Assembly: GCF_035294505.1 (NCBI RefSeq)
Contig: NZ_DATGKU010000066.1
Span: 1 to 24,833, forward strand
Origin: Chthonomonas sp035294505
GTDB lineage: Bacteria; Armatimonadota; Chthonomonadetes; Chthonomonadales; Chthonomonadaceae
DNA: 24,833 nucleotides
Reading direction: 5' to 3'
The translations under genes were made by a program, and so were the position numbers. Every line of letters starts with the position of its first letter. Within the stretch, counting starts at the first letter, position 1. Shown here piece by piece: positions 1-7,685 of the stretch. Below the pieces are notes generated by a model, which had not been told where the DNA came from, did no database searches, and worked only from the letters and a program-made list of their open reading frames with translations.

Positions 1-216
1 ACCATCCGGTTCGCCCCCCACGTCCGCCTTACCCCAGAAGCTATTCGGCTGCTGAATTACGCTTTCAAAGGGCACCGCTTCACATCCGAAGGGGTCATCT
101 TGCCTCTCACCACCCATAAAGTGCGAGAGCAGGTGGAAGAGGTTATCGAGGTTTTGGATAAAGCCCTCTCTCAGGGCAAAAAGCCCGAAACGGTCTCCTT
201 GCCCGCCCACAGATAG
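1..216 (+). CDS. C-terminal fragment of an unidentified protein
   Basis: The frame is open from the first base of the window to a TAG at 214-216, giving 71 residues of a gene that starts upstream. The visible part reads TIRFAPHVRLTPEAIRLL, then a charged helical tail (HKVREQVEEVIEVLDKAL) and a Lys/Pro-rich end. A strand of the form IRFAP followed by a terminal amphipathic helix resembles the C-terminus of PLP-dependent aminotransferases (fold type I), but no catalytic residue is present in the fragment. I consider the frame real and the function unassigned. About 250 bp of non-coding sequence separate it from the next gene. Confidence 0.6.
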   Translation, partial: TIRFAPHVRLTPEAIRLLNYAFKGHRFTSEGVILPLTTHKVREQVEEVIEVLDKALSQGKKPETVSLPAHR

Positions 217-470
217 GTTGCCCCACAATTCCCTCATTTTTGGCACATGCAAAGGCGAAGCCTGTGGCGGTAACCGCATTAAAAACTGGTTTGGCCGTTT
301 AAGTGTTGTTTTGGGGCATTACGACGGCTCTGGCGTTGGATGAGACGGCGCTTTCAGGGTTCTATCCACACAAAAGTGTATTATATAGGCAGCGTGGCTT
401 CGCATGGCTGAAGCGGCAGTTTCCTGCAGTATGTTCCGATCTGTTCAAAAAGGAGCGAGCGATTATTCCT

Positions 471-2573
471 ATGTCAGCAAATGACTCTATATCCCTATCG
501 GCTGAAAGCCGTCATCTCGTGGCGGCCGTTCGAGCGCTTCAATCGGCGGGCCAGCCCCTAACACTGGCTCATTGGCTGCTGGTACTTCTCGGCCAACATC
601 GCGGCTTGGTGGAACAGATGACCCAAGAAATCCATCCAGAAACGCTTCTCCCCCTGCTTCAACGGCGCCTGCAGCAGGGTCACAGCGGGCCGCAGCTTTC
701 CGAAGAGGAGGTGGTTGCCGAAGCAGAGTGCATTGCACGGGCAAGAAACACGGCTCAAATCGAAGTACGCGATCTCTGTGCGGTTATCCTTACTCGAGCC
801 GGCTATAAGCTGGAAGAGCCTGTTCCGCTCTCCAAAAGCGCCTCTTGGGAACAGCCTTTCTGCCCCCTGCTAGAGCGCTATGGGAGAGATTTAACGCGCG
901 CCGCTCGCGAAGGCCGCCTCTCCGCGGTCGTCGGGCGTGAAGAGGAGATACAGCTGGTTATAGAAACCCTATGCCGACGTACCAAGCGCAACCCGGCCCT
1001 CATTGGGCCGGCCGGTGTCGGCAAAACGGCCATTGTGGAGGGCTTGGCCCAATATATCGCGCGCGGCGCCGTGCCGCCCCTCCTACAAAACGCCCATCTC
1101 TGGGCTATTGAGCCGGCCTCGCTCCTCGCCGGCACCCATGTGCACGGTGAGTTCGAGGAGCGTGTGCAAGCCCTTCTCGCCGAAGCTCGCCGTACCGGCG
1201 TACTGCTTTTCATTGATGAGATGCACACCATCGTGCGCGCCGCAGGAGGAGGGAGCGACCTCGCCAACCTTCTAAAACCAGCGTTGGCCGGCGGGGAGAT
1301 CGCCTGCATTGCCGCCACCACCGACGATGAATACCGCCGCTTCATCGAGGCCGACCCCGCCCTCGAAAGGCGTTTTCAGCCCATCCGCGTTCAGGAGCCA
1401 ACGCTCGCTCAAACACGTGCCATCCTCGAAGCTCTCCGAGACGAGCTGCAACGCCTGCGCGGCGTAAGCGTGAGCGATGGGGTTCTCCAACAGATTTTAG
1501 AGGTGGCCCATACCTGCCTGCGCAACCGCTGCTTCCCCGATAAAGGCGTAGACCTGCTTGAACAGTGCGTCGCGCACGCGCTGGCAAAAGGACAAACCGA
1601 GGTGCGTGAGAGCGACGTGGCCGAGATAACCCGCCGTATGACAGGCGTGCGGCTGACGCCCGCCGAACGCATCGCCCGCTTGAAACAGGTTCTGCAGGAA
1701 CGCCCTTTGATGCTGCCCAGCGATGCCGAAGCGCTAATCCATCGCCTAAGTGTTAGCTTGCGCGGCCTCGATACCCACCCCGAACGTCCCAACGCCACCC
1801 TTTTACTTATCGGAGAGATGAGCCACATGGCGCGTCCGCTTGCCGAGGCCATCGCCGAAGCCATCTACGGCGATGCCGCCCGCCTCGTGGATATTGACCT
1901 TGCCGGCATGCGCGAGGCGCACGATATCTCTCAGTTCATCGGTTCGCCTCCGGGCTATGTGGGCTACGAAAGCCGTCTGCCCATCCATCAAATTGCCCAG
2001 CTCGGCAGCTGTGTGTTCCTCTGTCGCAACATCGAATCCTGCCACAAAAGCCTTCGCAGCCTGCTCGCTCAAGCCATCGCCACCGGCCTTCTTACCGACT
2101 CGTGCGGCAAACGCATCTTCCTTAGCGACACGATCACCCTGCTCTCCGCCGACGTTAACCCAGAGCAGCTTCGGAAAATGGGGCTGGTCGGAGGCCACAC
2201 CAAACAGATACCCGACCCGCGAGAGCTGGCCGAAAGCGTGCTGGAACCCGACTTCGTGGAGCAGATGGATGAGGTGTGCATGAGGGCGCCATCGCCCATC
2301 GAACGCGAAGCCCTCCTCACCACGCCCTGTCTGCAGACGCTCATCCAACGCTATCATGCGCAAGGCATCGAACTGAAGTGGGATGCTACGGCGCTGGAAT
2401 GGTTGCTGCAACGGCAACAACACGCCGCTCACCCCCGCGACTGGGAGCGCGAGGTAGACGAGCAACTCGGCGCGATCTTGGAGCCGTACCTGCCCGATGT
2501 GCCCGGCGAATCGGCCCCTCTTACCGTAACCATCTTCCAACACGACAACGCCCTTCAGGCGCGCGTTGCATAG
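471..2573 (+). CDS. ClpA/ClpC-like AAA+ protein with a degenerate second ATPase domain
   Basis: This is an Hsp100/Clp-family unfoldase homologue of 700 residues. I start it at the ATG at 471 because an AGGAG lies at 451-455 and the Clp N-domain begins right after it. The open frame runs up to a GTG at 303, but those extra 56 residues look unlike the family. Residues 1-115 are the N-domain. The D1 AAA+ domain has an intact Walker A (GPAGVGKT, 179-186), Walker B (FIDEMH, D249/E250), sensor segment (AATTDDEYRR) and arginine finger (ALERRF). The D1 pore loop reads GTHVHGEFE (221-228), where relatives have G-T-K-Y-R-G. D2 (about 425-620) keeps GSPPGYVGY (491-499) but lacks Walker A (GEMSHMAR at 448-455), has R519/N520 where Walker B Asp/Glu belong, and reads PDFVEQMDE where PEFLNRIDE carries the arginine finger. 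It is therefore probably a D1-only ATPase or a regulatory Clp. A weak AT-rich -10-like TATTAT lies at 379-384. Confidence 0.85.
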   Translation: MSANDSISLSAESRHLVAAVRALQSAGQPLTLAHWLLVLLGQHRGLVEQMTQEIHPETLLPLLQRRLQQGHSGPQLSEEEVVAEAECIARARNTAQIEVRDLCAVILTRAGYKLEEPVPLSKSASWEQPFCPLLERYGRDLTRAAREGRLSAVVGREEEIQLVIETLCRRTKRNPALIGPAGVGKTAIVEGLAQYIARGAVPPLLQNAHLWAIEPASLLAGTHVHGEFEERVQALLAEARRTGVLLFIDEMHTIVRAAGGGSDLANLLKPALAGGEIACIAATTDDEYRRFIEADPALERRFQPIRVQEPTLAQTRAILEALRDELQRLRGVSVSDGVLQQILEVAHTCLRNRCFPDKGVDLLEQCVAHALAKGQTEVRESDVAEITRRMTGVRLTPAERIARLKQVLQERPLMLPSDAEALIHRLSVSLRGLDTHPERPNATLLLIGEMSHMARPLAEAIAEAIYGDAARLVDIDLAGMREAHDISQFIGSPPGYVGYESRLPIHQIAQLGSCVFLCRNIESCHKSLRSLLAQAIATGLLTDSCGKRIFLSDTITLLSADVNPEQLRKMGLVGGHTKQIPDPRELAESVLEPDFVEQMDEVCMRAPSPIEREALLTTPCLQTLIQRYHAQGIELKWDATALEWLLQRQQHAAHPRDWEREVDEQLGAILEPYLPDVPGESAPLTVTIFQHDNALQARVA

Positions 2574-2610
2574 AGCGTAGGGGGCAGCCTTGCGGTCACC
2601 CTATTTTATT

Positions 2611-2637
2611 GGGCAGGCACGAGGCCTGCCCCTACAG
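2611..2637 (+). repeat. Hairpin repeat with CTACAG tail, copy A
   Basis: A perfect 8-bp stem (GGGCAGGC / GCCTGCCC) closes a 5-nt loop ACGAG and is followed by CTACAG. It sits between the Clp-like gene and the convergent murI gene. No T-run follows on either strand, so it is a poor intrinsic terminator. It shares its layout with hairpins at 4505-4531 (opposite orientation) and 7355-7380, which makes it a small interspersed repeat. Confidence 0.7.
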
Positions 2638-2715
2638 TATGTGTTGAGGTTGCCCTGTTGTGGCATCCCCCTGCAAGGGTTACCTGCCCATCAGGAAACA
2701 AGAAGATTGCCCGGT

Positions 2716-3540
2716 TCAATCTAATACAAGCTGGTCGCCATCCCACCGGGCCGATTTGACTTCGGAAACGAGAAGCAGATCGGGGAAGAGACGCTCGAGT
2801 TGGGCATGAAACGCGCCCACATCGCCGGTGGTAAAAAGCCGATGACGCGGCGTACCAAGCACTTCAAGCGAAGACAACATTTGGCCAACGGTCTCCGCGG
2901 TAGGTTCGGCAGGGTCTATATACACAAACTGCGGGCTGAGGCGGCGCAAGAGGGGGAGCAGAAAAGGGTAGTGTGTACAACCTAATATAACGGTATCTAC
3001 CTCGTGAGCTTCCAATTCGTGCAAGTAGAGGCAGGCAGCCTCTCTAGCCGCCTCGCTCCCCTCCGCACCGGCCTCCACGATGGGAACAAAGGCGGGGCAG
3101 GCGACCTCATACACCTCGTAGTCGGGAGCTATCCGGCGCAGCGCCAGGCGGTAAGCTCCACTCTGAACCGTTCCTTCCGTGGCCAGCACCCCAATGCGAC
3201 CATTCCGTGTGCGCTTCGCGGCCGCTTGTGCCCCCGGTTCGACCACACCCAAAACGGGCACATGCGGGTACTTCGCCTGAACCACCGGCAAGGCGACCGC
3301 CGAAGAGATATTGCATGCCATCACCACGCCCACGCACTCCGCAGTGGCATTGGCTAAAAGCGCCTCGCTAATGCCGCACGCAAACCCGCGTACCTCATCC
3401 AAAGGACGCCCGCCATAAGGCACATGCGCCTGATCGGCCACATACCAAATCGGAATATGGGGTGCCGCCTTGCGCAGAGCATGAACCACCGTAAGCCCTC
3501 CGACTCCCGAATCGAACACACCGAGAAACGGAGCGCTCAC
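2716..3540 (-). CDS. murI: Glutamate racemase MurI
   Basis: This enzyme converts L-glutamate to D-glutamate for peptidoglycan synthesis in the cytoplasm. The 274 residues match the usual family length. Visible motifs are the N-terminal DSGVGG (D10, S11), the PYG segment (41-43), the first catalytic cysteine in MACNISS (C76) and the second in LGCTHYP (C188). The residue after Cys-Asn is normally Thr in the family (CNT) and is Ile here. The start is a GTG that overlaps the stop of the upstream lipoprotein gene in a GTGA tetranucleotide, so translation is probably coupled. The gene should be transcribed from the promoter ahead of that lipoprotein gene. Confidence 0.95.
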   Translation of the reverse strand: MSAPFLGVFDSGVGGLTVVHALRKAAPHIPIWYVADQAHVPYGGRPLDEVRGFACGISEALLANATAECVGVVMACNISSAVALPVVQAKYPHVPVLGVVEPGAQAAAKRTRNGRIGVLATEGTVQSGAYRLALRRIAPDYEVYEVACPAFVPIVEAGAEGSEAAREAACLYLHELEAHEVDTVILGCTHYPFLLPLLRRLSPQFVYIDPAEPTAETVGQMLSSLEVLGTPRHRLFTTGDVGAFHAQLERLFPDLLLVSEVKSARWDGDQLVLD

Positions 3541-4076
3541 GGGCGAACCTCGTTGCTCTCGGAGGTTCTCTGGCTATCGGGCTGAGCGGGCAAATCCGCA
3601 ATGGGGAAGGGCGTTGTCCAGTCCGTCATTTGGCTCTGAAAGGGTTTTCCCTCCACCGTGACGGCCATCATTTTTACGCCTGGAATGCCCTGCAGGGCAT
3701 GGCGCAGTGCCTTTTGCGCCTCCGACTCGGTCGTGTCTCCCATATTGGCCAGCTGATTAAAGGCGCTGTTAAAGTCTAAATAAGCCACGCCATCCTTTAC
3801 CCGTGCTCCCAACAGCTTCGTGCCCCGCGGCAACACCGGGTAGGGCGTCGTCGCCTGTTCCTCCAATAAGCGGTTGATCGCATCGGTAACGGGGGTCTTA
3901 CTGGCCGTGCTGGTGGGGTTGGGAGCCGGGGGCGATGTAACGGGCGGGGGCACGCTGTTCGTAGGCCCGGAAGGGGTTGTCGTGGACGAGGGTTTGTTAC
4001 AACCCGTGAGCCACACGGACAACAAAACGGTTAGAAAACCACAAACAAAGAAGCTGCTTCTGCGTAATCTCTTCAT
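3537..4076 (-). CDS. GerMN-domain lipoprotein
   Basis: A 179-residue predicted lipoprotein. A basic N-terminus (MKRLRR) and hydrophobic stretch end in the lipobox LTGC, with C26 as the lipidated residue. A Pro/Thr/Ser-rich linker (about 28-62) follows. Residues 63-150 then resemble the GerMN/sporulation-germination domain (PRGTKLLGARVKDGVAYLDF followed by a helix and GVKMMAVTVEGKP). GerMN domains occur in envelope proteins of sporulating and non-sporulating bacteria, and their exact role is unclear. The gene overlaps murI by 4 nt, a pairing that fits cell-envelope biology. No good Shine-Dalgarno site precedes the ATG, but the signal sequence begins there. A leader of about 70 nt separates it from the promoter at 4154-4183. 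Confidence 0.85.
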   Translation of the reverse strand: MKRLRRSSFFVCGFLTVLLSVWLTGCNKPSSTTTPSGPTNSVPPPVTSPPAPNPTSTASKTPVTDAINRLLEEQATTPYPVLPRGTKLLGARVKDGVAYLDFNSAFNQLANMGDTTESEAQKALRHALQGIPGVKMMAVTVEGKPFQSQMTDWTTPFPIADLPAQPDSQRTSESNEVRP

Positions 4077-4153
4077 AGTGAACTATCTTGGCCGATGTCG
4101 CCTCGCATCCTAATGGGGCTATAGAAGCACCCCAAAATCTCCAACCGCAGGCA

Positions 4154-4183
4154 AGTATACTGTGCACTTCGCTTCGTTGTCAA
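4154..4183 (-). promoter_or_regulatory. Sigma70-type promoter of the GerMN-murI operon
   Basis: On the minus strand a perfect -35 TTGACA (4178-4183) is followed by an 18-nt spacer and a -10 TATACT (4154-4159). Transcription would begin near 4147, about 70 nt ahead of the lipoprotein ATG. Confidence 0.75.
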
Positions 4184-4241
4184 TCGGGCGACGTTCGGAT
4201 GCCCTGTAAATCTCATCTCGAACCGAAGGCAAGATGAACCA

Positions 4242-4478
4242 CTGTCATTTCGCGTCGAAGGCAACTGTCATTTCGAGCCGAAGGCGAGAAATCTTAAGTT
4301 TCACACCCCATCCGTTCTAAGAGGAAGGGGGGTGGGGCTGACAATCTCACGGTTCTAGAGTCAGTTTGCAAAACAAGCCGACTTTGTTCGCCCCCTATCC
4401 CGTCCTTTCCCCCGATTCGGGAGAAAGGGGGCGGTTATGGTTAGTTTCCAAAAGGAAGCTAATCATAACGAAACCGCC
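4242..4478 (-). repeat. Composite intergenic repeat, left copy (L)
   Basis: Read on the minus strand, this block contains in order: a segment rich in AACCGCCCCC and CGAATCGG, GGGGGCGAACAAAGTCGGCTT, CTCTAGAACCGTGAGATTG, a C-rich run, AAGATTTCTCGCCTTCGG, and two GAAATGACAG units (4265-4274, 4242-4251). The same order occurs on the plus strand at 7015-7251 and, with extra material, from 7379. L is thus an inverted copy of sequence on the far side of the receptor gene. With copy B and the terminator it fills most of the gap between the lipoprotein and receptor genes, and I see no coding sequence there. Confidence 0.8.
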
Positions 4479-4504
4479 GATTAGCTTGTTGGCCCTCCCG
4501 CCCC

Positions 4505-4531
4505 CTGTAGGGGTAACCCTTGTGGTTACCC
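4505..4531 (-). repeat. Hairpin repeat with CTACAG tail, copy B
   Basis: On the minus strand this reads GGGTAACC, loop ACAAG, GGTTACCC, CTACAG. The stem is perfect (8 bp) but different in sequence from copy A, while loop and tail are nearly the same. Confidence 0.7.
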
Positions 4532-4589
4532 ACTATGTGGTTCCCTCTATGTTTGATAGTTTCTCATCGTGATGGACATGTCTAGAACT

Positions 4590-4626
4590 ACTCAAAGAAA
4601 AAGACCCCGGACATCCGTGTCCGGGG
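4590..4626 (-). terminator. Rho-independent terminator of the chemoreceptor gene
   Basis: A perfect 9-bp stem (CCCCGGACA / TGTCCGGGG, 4605-4626, 4-nt loop) is followed on the minus strand by TCTTTTTCTTTG. It lies about 60 nt past the receptor stop codon. A second, imperfect hairpin at about 4630-4654 lies between them and has no clear T-run. Confidence 0.85.
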
Positions 4627-4686
4627 AAGAAAGCGCGGCCTCCGTGCCGCTTTAGGTCTCGTGTTCTGGAGGGGTTGTTTGAAAAC

Positions 4687-6843
4687 TCATGCCGCTTTAC
4701 GAAGCGTTTTCAACGACTTGGCCTCCGGAGACGAAGAGGCCTTCATCGGTTTAGAGGCTTCGGCAGAAACCTCCTCAAGCTTGAATCGGCTTGTAAGCTC
4801 CTCCAACTGATGTGCCATGTTGCCGAGTTCGGCGGCGGTTGCGTTTACCTCCTGCATTCCCGCAGCCTGCTCTTCAACGGAAGCAGAGACGTTTTGCGTA
4901 GAGGCTGCAACCTCTTCTGCGGCAGCGCTCATCTCCTCCGCACCTGCGGCGGTCTCCTCACAGATGGCGGCTACGCTCGCAACGGCCTCAGAAACCTTAT
5001 CCGCCGACTGGCTCATGTTCTCCACCAGCCGCATATCTTCTGCCGCGTTTACTGCAACCTGCTCTACCGTCTTTTGCACTTCGTTTACGCTCTCCGCCAT
5101 CTGTTCCGCCAGGGCGGCAATGCTTTCGATATTGGCTGTAACCTGTTCTACCGAAGTGAGAATCTGCATCAGCGCTGTGCCGGCCTGCTCGCTTTGGGAG
5201 GTTCCTAGGGCCACCTCTTGGCTGCTTGCATCCATAGCGGTCACCGTCTGTTGCACCCCCTGCTGCACCTCACTAATGAGCGTGCTGATCTGCCCTGTCG
5301 CCTGAGAAGAGCGCTCGGCCAGCTTACGCACCTCATCGGCCACCACCGCAAAGCCGCGTCCATGCTCTCCGGCCCGCGCTGCCTCGATGGCCGCGTTGAG
5401 GGCGAGCAGATTGGTCTGTTCGGCGATTTCGTTGATGGTTTGAATGATCGTGCCGATCTCCTGTCCCATCTTGCCAAGATGTTTCACCTTCTCCACAGCC
5501 ACTTCAACTTGTTGACGAATGCGCCCCATGCCATCAATGGTCTCTTCAACGGCTTTGGAGCCGGCGTGAGCATCCTGTGCGGACTTCTGGGCACGCTCCG
5601 CGATCTCCTCGATCGAGTGGCTTACCTGCGAGACGATTTGGGTGGCCTCCTGCATCCCCTTATTGGCCTTTGTTGCGGCCTGCTGTTGCTCGGCTAACGT
5701 TTGACGAATATGGGCGATGGCCGCCTGAAGTGTCTCTACTGCCGTAGCCGCCTCGGTGGCCGCTCGGGCCTGTTGATCGCTGGCACGGGCGATCTCCTGA
5801 CTTGTTGTGGCCGATTGGCTTGCCGCCTGAGCTACCTCTTGAACAGAACCCGCGATCTCGTTGGCCGCCTGCGCCGTCTGCTCCGCGGAGACGTTCAGCT
5901 GACGGCTCATCGCGGAAACCGCTATGGCGCTTTCGGCAACCTTACTTATAAGGTCAATAAGCCCTTGGCGTGCTTCTTCATAAGCATGTATGGCGTTCTT
6001 TATTTTTGTTAGCATCTCGTTAAAGGTTCCTGCTAGATGCCCTAATTCATCCTTGCGAGATATGTCAAGAGGCTGCGTTGTTGGTTCTACGGTGAACGTA
6101 AGATCGCCTTGTGTCAAGTGCTGCAAACCTGTCTCTAAACCCGTAAAACATACACTCTTTAATCTTGCTAGTCTTTCTGAAACCTGTGCAAGTGGCTTCG
6201 TGATGGAGGTGGTCGTGAGCCACGCAAGGCCCAGACTCAAGAGCGTTGCCACGATCATGAGCGCGGTAAATTGCAAACGGGAGGCGGCCGAGAGAGCCAA
6301 AGAGGTCTCATGCATCTGTTTGGCGCGCTGGTGTGCATCCTGAATATAGTCATCGAGTGTTTTCTCGATGTCGTTGAGCCAGTAGCGCCCACTCTCCTCG
6401 GAGAGCTTCTGGGCCTGCTCGTTCTTGTTTTGCCGGGCAAGCGCCCGAACTTGTCGATCAATGGGCAGAAAAGCGCTCCAGTCGCTCTCTATTTTTTGAA
6501 TCGCCGTGCGATCGGCATCGCGTGTTGCCTCCTTTTTCCACTGGGAGAGCGCCTCTTGAAGGGCCGATTCGTATCCCTGCATCTCCTGCGAGTAACGCGC
6601 GATGTCGGAGGCACTCCGGGCTAAAATGAGATCCTTCTCATCTCTTTGATAACGCAACATGTTGCCGCGTACTCGTACTCCATCGTTTAAGAGTCGTTCA
6701 TCCTGGTAGAAACGGCTGTTCATCTGTAGAAGGGCATTCATGCGAAGCAGGCCCAGAACGCCCAAGCTTAGCATGGAGAGAATACAGACTCCAAAGCCAA
6801 GTGCCAGTTTATGGGACGTACGTAAATCGAGGAACCAACGCAT
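4687..6843 (-). CDS. Methyl-accepting chemotaxis protein
   Basis: A 718-residue transmembrane chemoreceptor that would relay ligand binding to CheA/CheW. TM1 spans about 11-33, a helical periplasmic region resembling the four-helix-bundle MCP sensor covers about 35-188, and TM2 spans about 190-211. A HAMP-like region follows (about 212-285), with a few extra residues (KSVCFTGLETG) between its two helices. The long coiled coil holds the conserved signalling tip (about 465-505, INEIAEQTNLLALNAAIEAA, then GRGFAVVADEVRKLA). There is no C-terminal NWETF-type CheR tether; the protein ends in SLKTLRKAA. The start has a good RBS (AGGGAG). No che genes are in the window, so this is an orphan receptor. 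It is bounded by inverted repeat blocks and a terminator, which suggests a self-contained unit. Confidence 0.95.
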   Translation of the reverse strand: MRWFLDLRTSHKLALGFGVCILSMLSLGVLGLLRMNALLQMNSRFYQDERLLNDGVRVRGNMLRYQRDEKDLILARSASDIARYSQEMQGYESALQEALSQWKKEATRDADRTAIQKIESDWSAFLPIDRQVRALARQNKNEQAQKLSEESGRYWLNDIEKTLDDYIQDAHQRAKQMHETSLALSAASRLQFTALMIVATLLSLGLAWLTTTSITKPLAQVSERLARLKSVCFTGLETGLQHLTQGDLTFTVEPTTQPLDISRKDELGHLAGTFNEMLTKIKNAIHAYEEARQGLIDLISKVAESAIAVSAMSRQLNVSAEQTAQAANEIAGSVQEVAQAASQSATTSQEIARASDQQARAATEAATAVETLQAAIAHIRQTLAEQQQAATKANKGMQEATQIVSQVSHSIEEIAERAQKSAQDAHAGSKAVEETIDGMGRIRQQVEVAVEKVKHLGKMGQEIGTIIQTINEIAEQTNLLALNAAIEAARAGEHGRGFAVVADEVRKLAERSSQATGQISTLISEVQQGVQQTVTAMDASSQEVALGTSQSEQAGTALMQILTSVEQVTANIESIAALAEQMAESVNEVQKTVEQVAVNAAEDMRLVENMSQSADKVSEAVASVAAICEETAAGAEEMSAAAEEVAASTQNVSASVEEQAAGMQEVNATAAELGNMAHQLEELTSRFKLEEVSAEASKPMKASSSPEAKSLKTLRKAA

Positions 6844-6910
6844 TTTTCATCTCCCTGAAGCCGCAAGCTGTTTTTGGTCTAGGTCGTCTTCTGTTGACCT
6901 TCGGTGTAGG

Positions 6911-6939
6911 GATTTTCGCAAAAACGCGCCGTTTCTTTA
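6911..6939 (-). promoter_or_regulatory. Possible sigma28-like promoter of the chemoreceptor gene
   Basis: On the minus strand TAAA (6936-6939) is followed 16 nt later by GCGAAAAT, loosely like the flagellar/chemotaxis consensus TAAA-N15-GCCGATAA. It lies about 70-95 nt before the receptor start codon. The match is partial and the spacing is one nucleotide off, so this is only a candidate. Confidence 0.25.
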
Positions 6940-7014
6940 GGGCGCATCACCCTCTATTGCTAGCCTGTTCACGCAACAGGAATCTGTGATGGGCTACAAC
7001 TCCCCTCTGTGCCC

Positions 7015-7316
7015 GGATAGGGGGCGAACAAAGTCGGCTTGCTATACCGACTGCCTCTAGAACTGTGAGATTGTCAGTCCCACCCCTACCCCTTAGAACG
7101 GGTGGGAATGGAAACTCAAGATTTCTCGCCTTCGGCTCGAAATGACAGTTGTGGTATCGGCTCGAAATGACAGTTGTTTATCTCGTCTTCGGCTCGAAAT
7201 GACAGGTGTATTATCGTCTCGAAATGACAGGTGTTTATCTCGAAATGACAGGCGTATCATCGGCTCTTCAAGCCCCCACCCCCGCCCCTCAAGGCCGACG
7301 CTGGGGTAGGGCGCCC
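7015..7316 (+). repeat. Composite intergenic repeat, first right copy (R1)
   Basis: This block runs in the order GGATAGGGGGCGAACAAAG, CCTCTAGAACTGTGAGATTG, a C-rich run, AAGATTTCTCGCCTTCGG, five GAAATGACAG units and a CTTCAAG...GGCCGACG...GGGCGCCC segment. It is the inverted counterpart of L and a direct, shorter counterpart of R2. It lies in the 1.17-kb gap upstream of the receptor gene, which contains no convincing gene. Confidence 0.8.
7139..7251 (+). repeat. GAAATGACAG array 1 (five units)
   Basis: Five exact GAAATGACAG cores begin at 7139, 7164, 7196, 7221 and 7242 (steps 25, 32, 25, 21). Most are preceded by GGCTC or TCTC and followed by KTGT plus an AT-rich stretch. The longer 32-nt step contains an additional TCTTCGGCTC segment. 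There are no spacers of unique sequence and no cas genes, so this is not a CRISPR array. Confidence 0.85.
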
Positions 7317-7354
7317 TCCCCCTCCCCCTACAGGGAGAGGGGAGATTAGCAAAA

Positions 7355-7380
7355 GGGGCACGGTCACCGTGCCCCTACAG
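7355..7380 (+). repeat. Hairpin repeat with CTACAG tail, copy C
   Basis: A perfect palindrome with 10-nt arms (GGGGCACGGT / ACCGTGCCCC) around a single C, then TACAG. It matches copies A and B in layout (G-rich 5' arm, C-rich 3' arm, CTACAG tail) but has a different stem sequence. Confidence 0.7.
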
Positions 7381-7540
7381 GCGGTTTCCTTTGATTAGCT
7401 TTCCTTTTGGAAACCAACCACAACCGCCCCCTTTCTCCCGAATCGGGGGAAAGGAAGGGATAGGGGGCGAGCAAAGTCGGCTTACTCCACGAATTGGCTC
7501 TAGAACGGTGAAGCCGGCAGTCTCTGCAACCCCTCCCCAA

Positions 7541-7591
7541 CCCTCCCCCTACAGGGGGAGGGAGGGTTAGCTTCCCCCCGCGTGCGGGGGG
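7541..7591. repeat. Two adjacent perfect palindromes inside R2
   Basis: The first has 9-bp arms CCCTCCCCC / GGGGGAGGG around TACA (7541-7562). The second has arms CCCCCCGC / GCGGGGGG around GT (7574-7591). They occupy the stretch that R2 has and R1 lacks. Confidence 0.7.
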
Positions 7592-7685
7592 ATGAGAAGG
7601 GGGCTTGGGCATCGGCATTCCGCAGCCCTCCCCTTTCCCTCAGAACCGGTAGGGATTGAAATTCAAGATTTCTCGCCTTCGGCTC

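Noticed and set aside
303..470. 56-residue N-terminal extension of the Clp-like protein
   Set aside because: It starts at a GTG without an RBS, does not look like a Clp N-domain, and the ATG at 471 with an AGGAG upstream is followed directly by the N-domain.
2611..2631. Intrinsic terminator between the Clp-like gene and murI
   Set aside because: The hairpin is perfect but no T-run follows on either strand, and it matches the CTACAG repeat family.
4675..6624. Long plus-strand open frames opposite the chemoreceptor gene
   Set aside because: They mirror the high-GC coding sequence of the receptor, give Cys/Leu/Arg-rich translations and have no RBS or recognisable domain.
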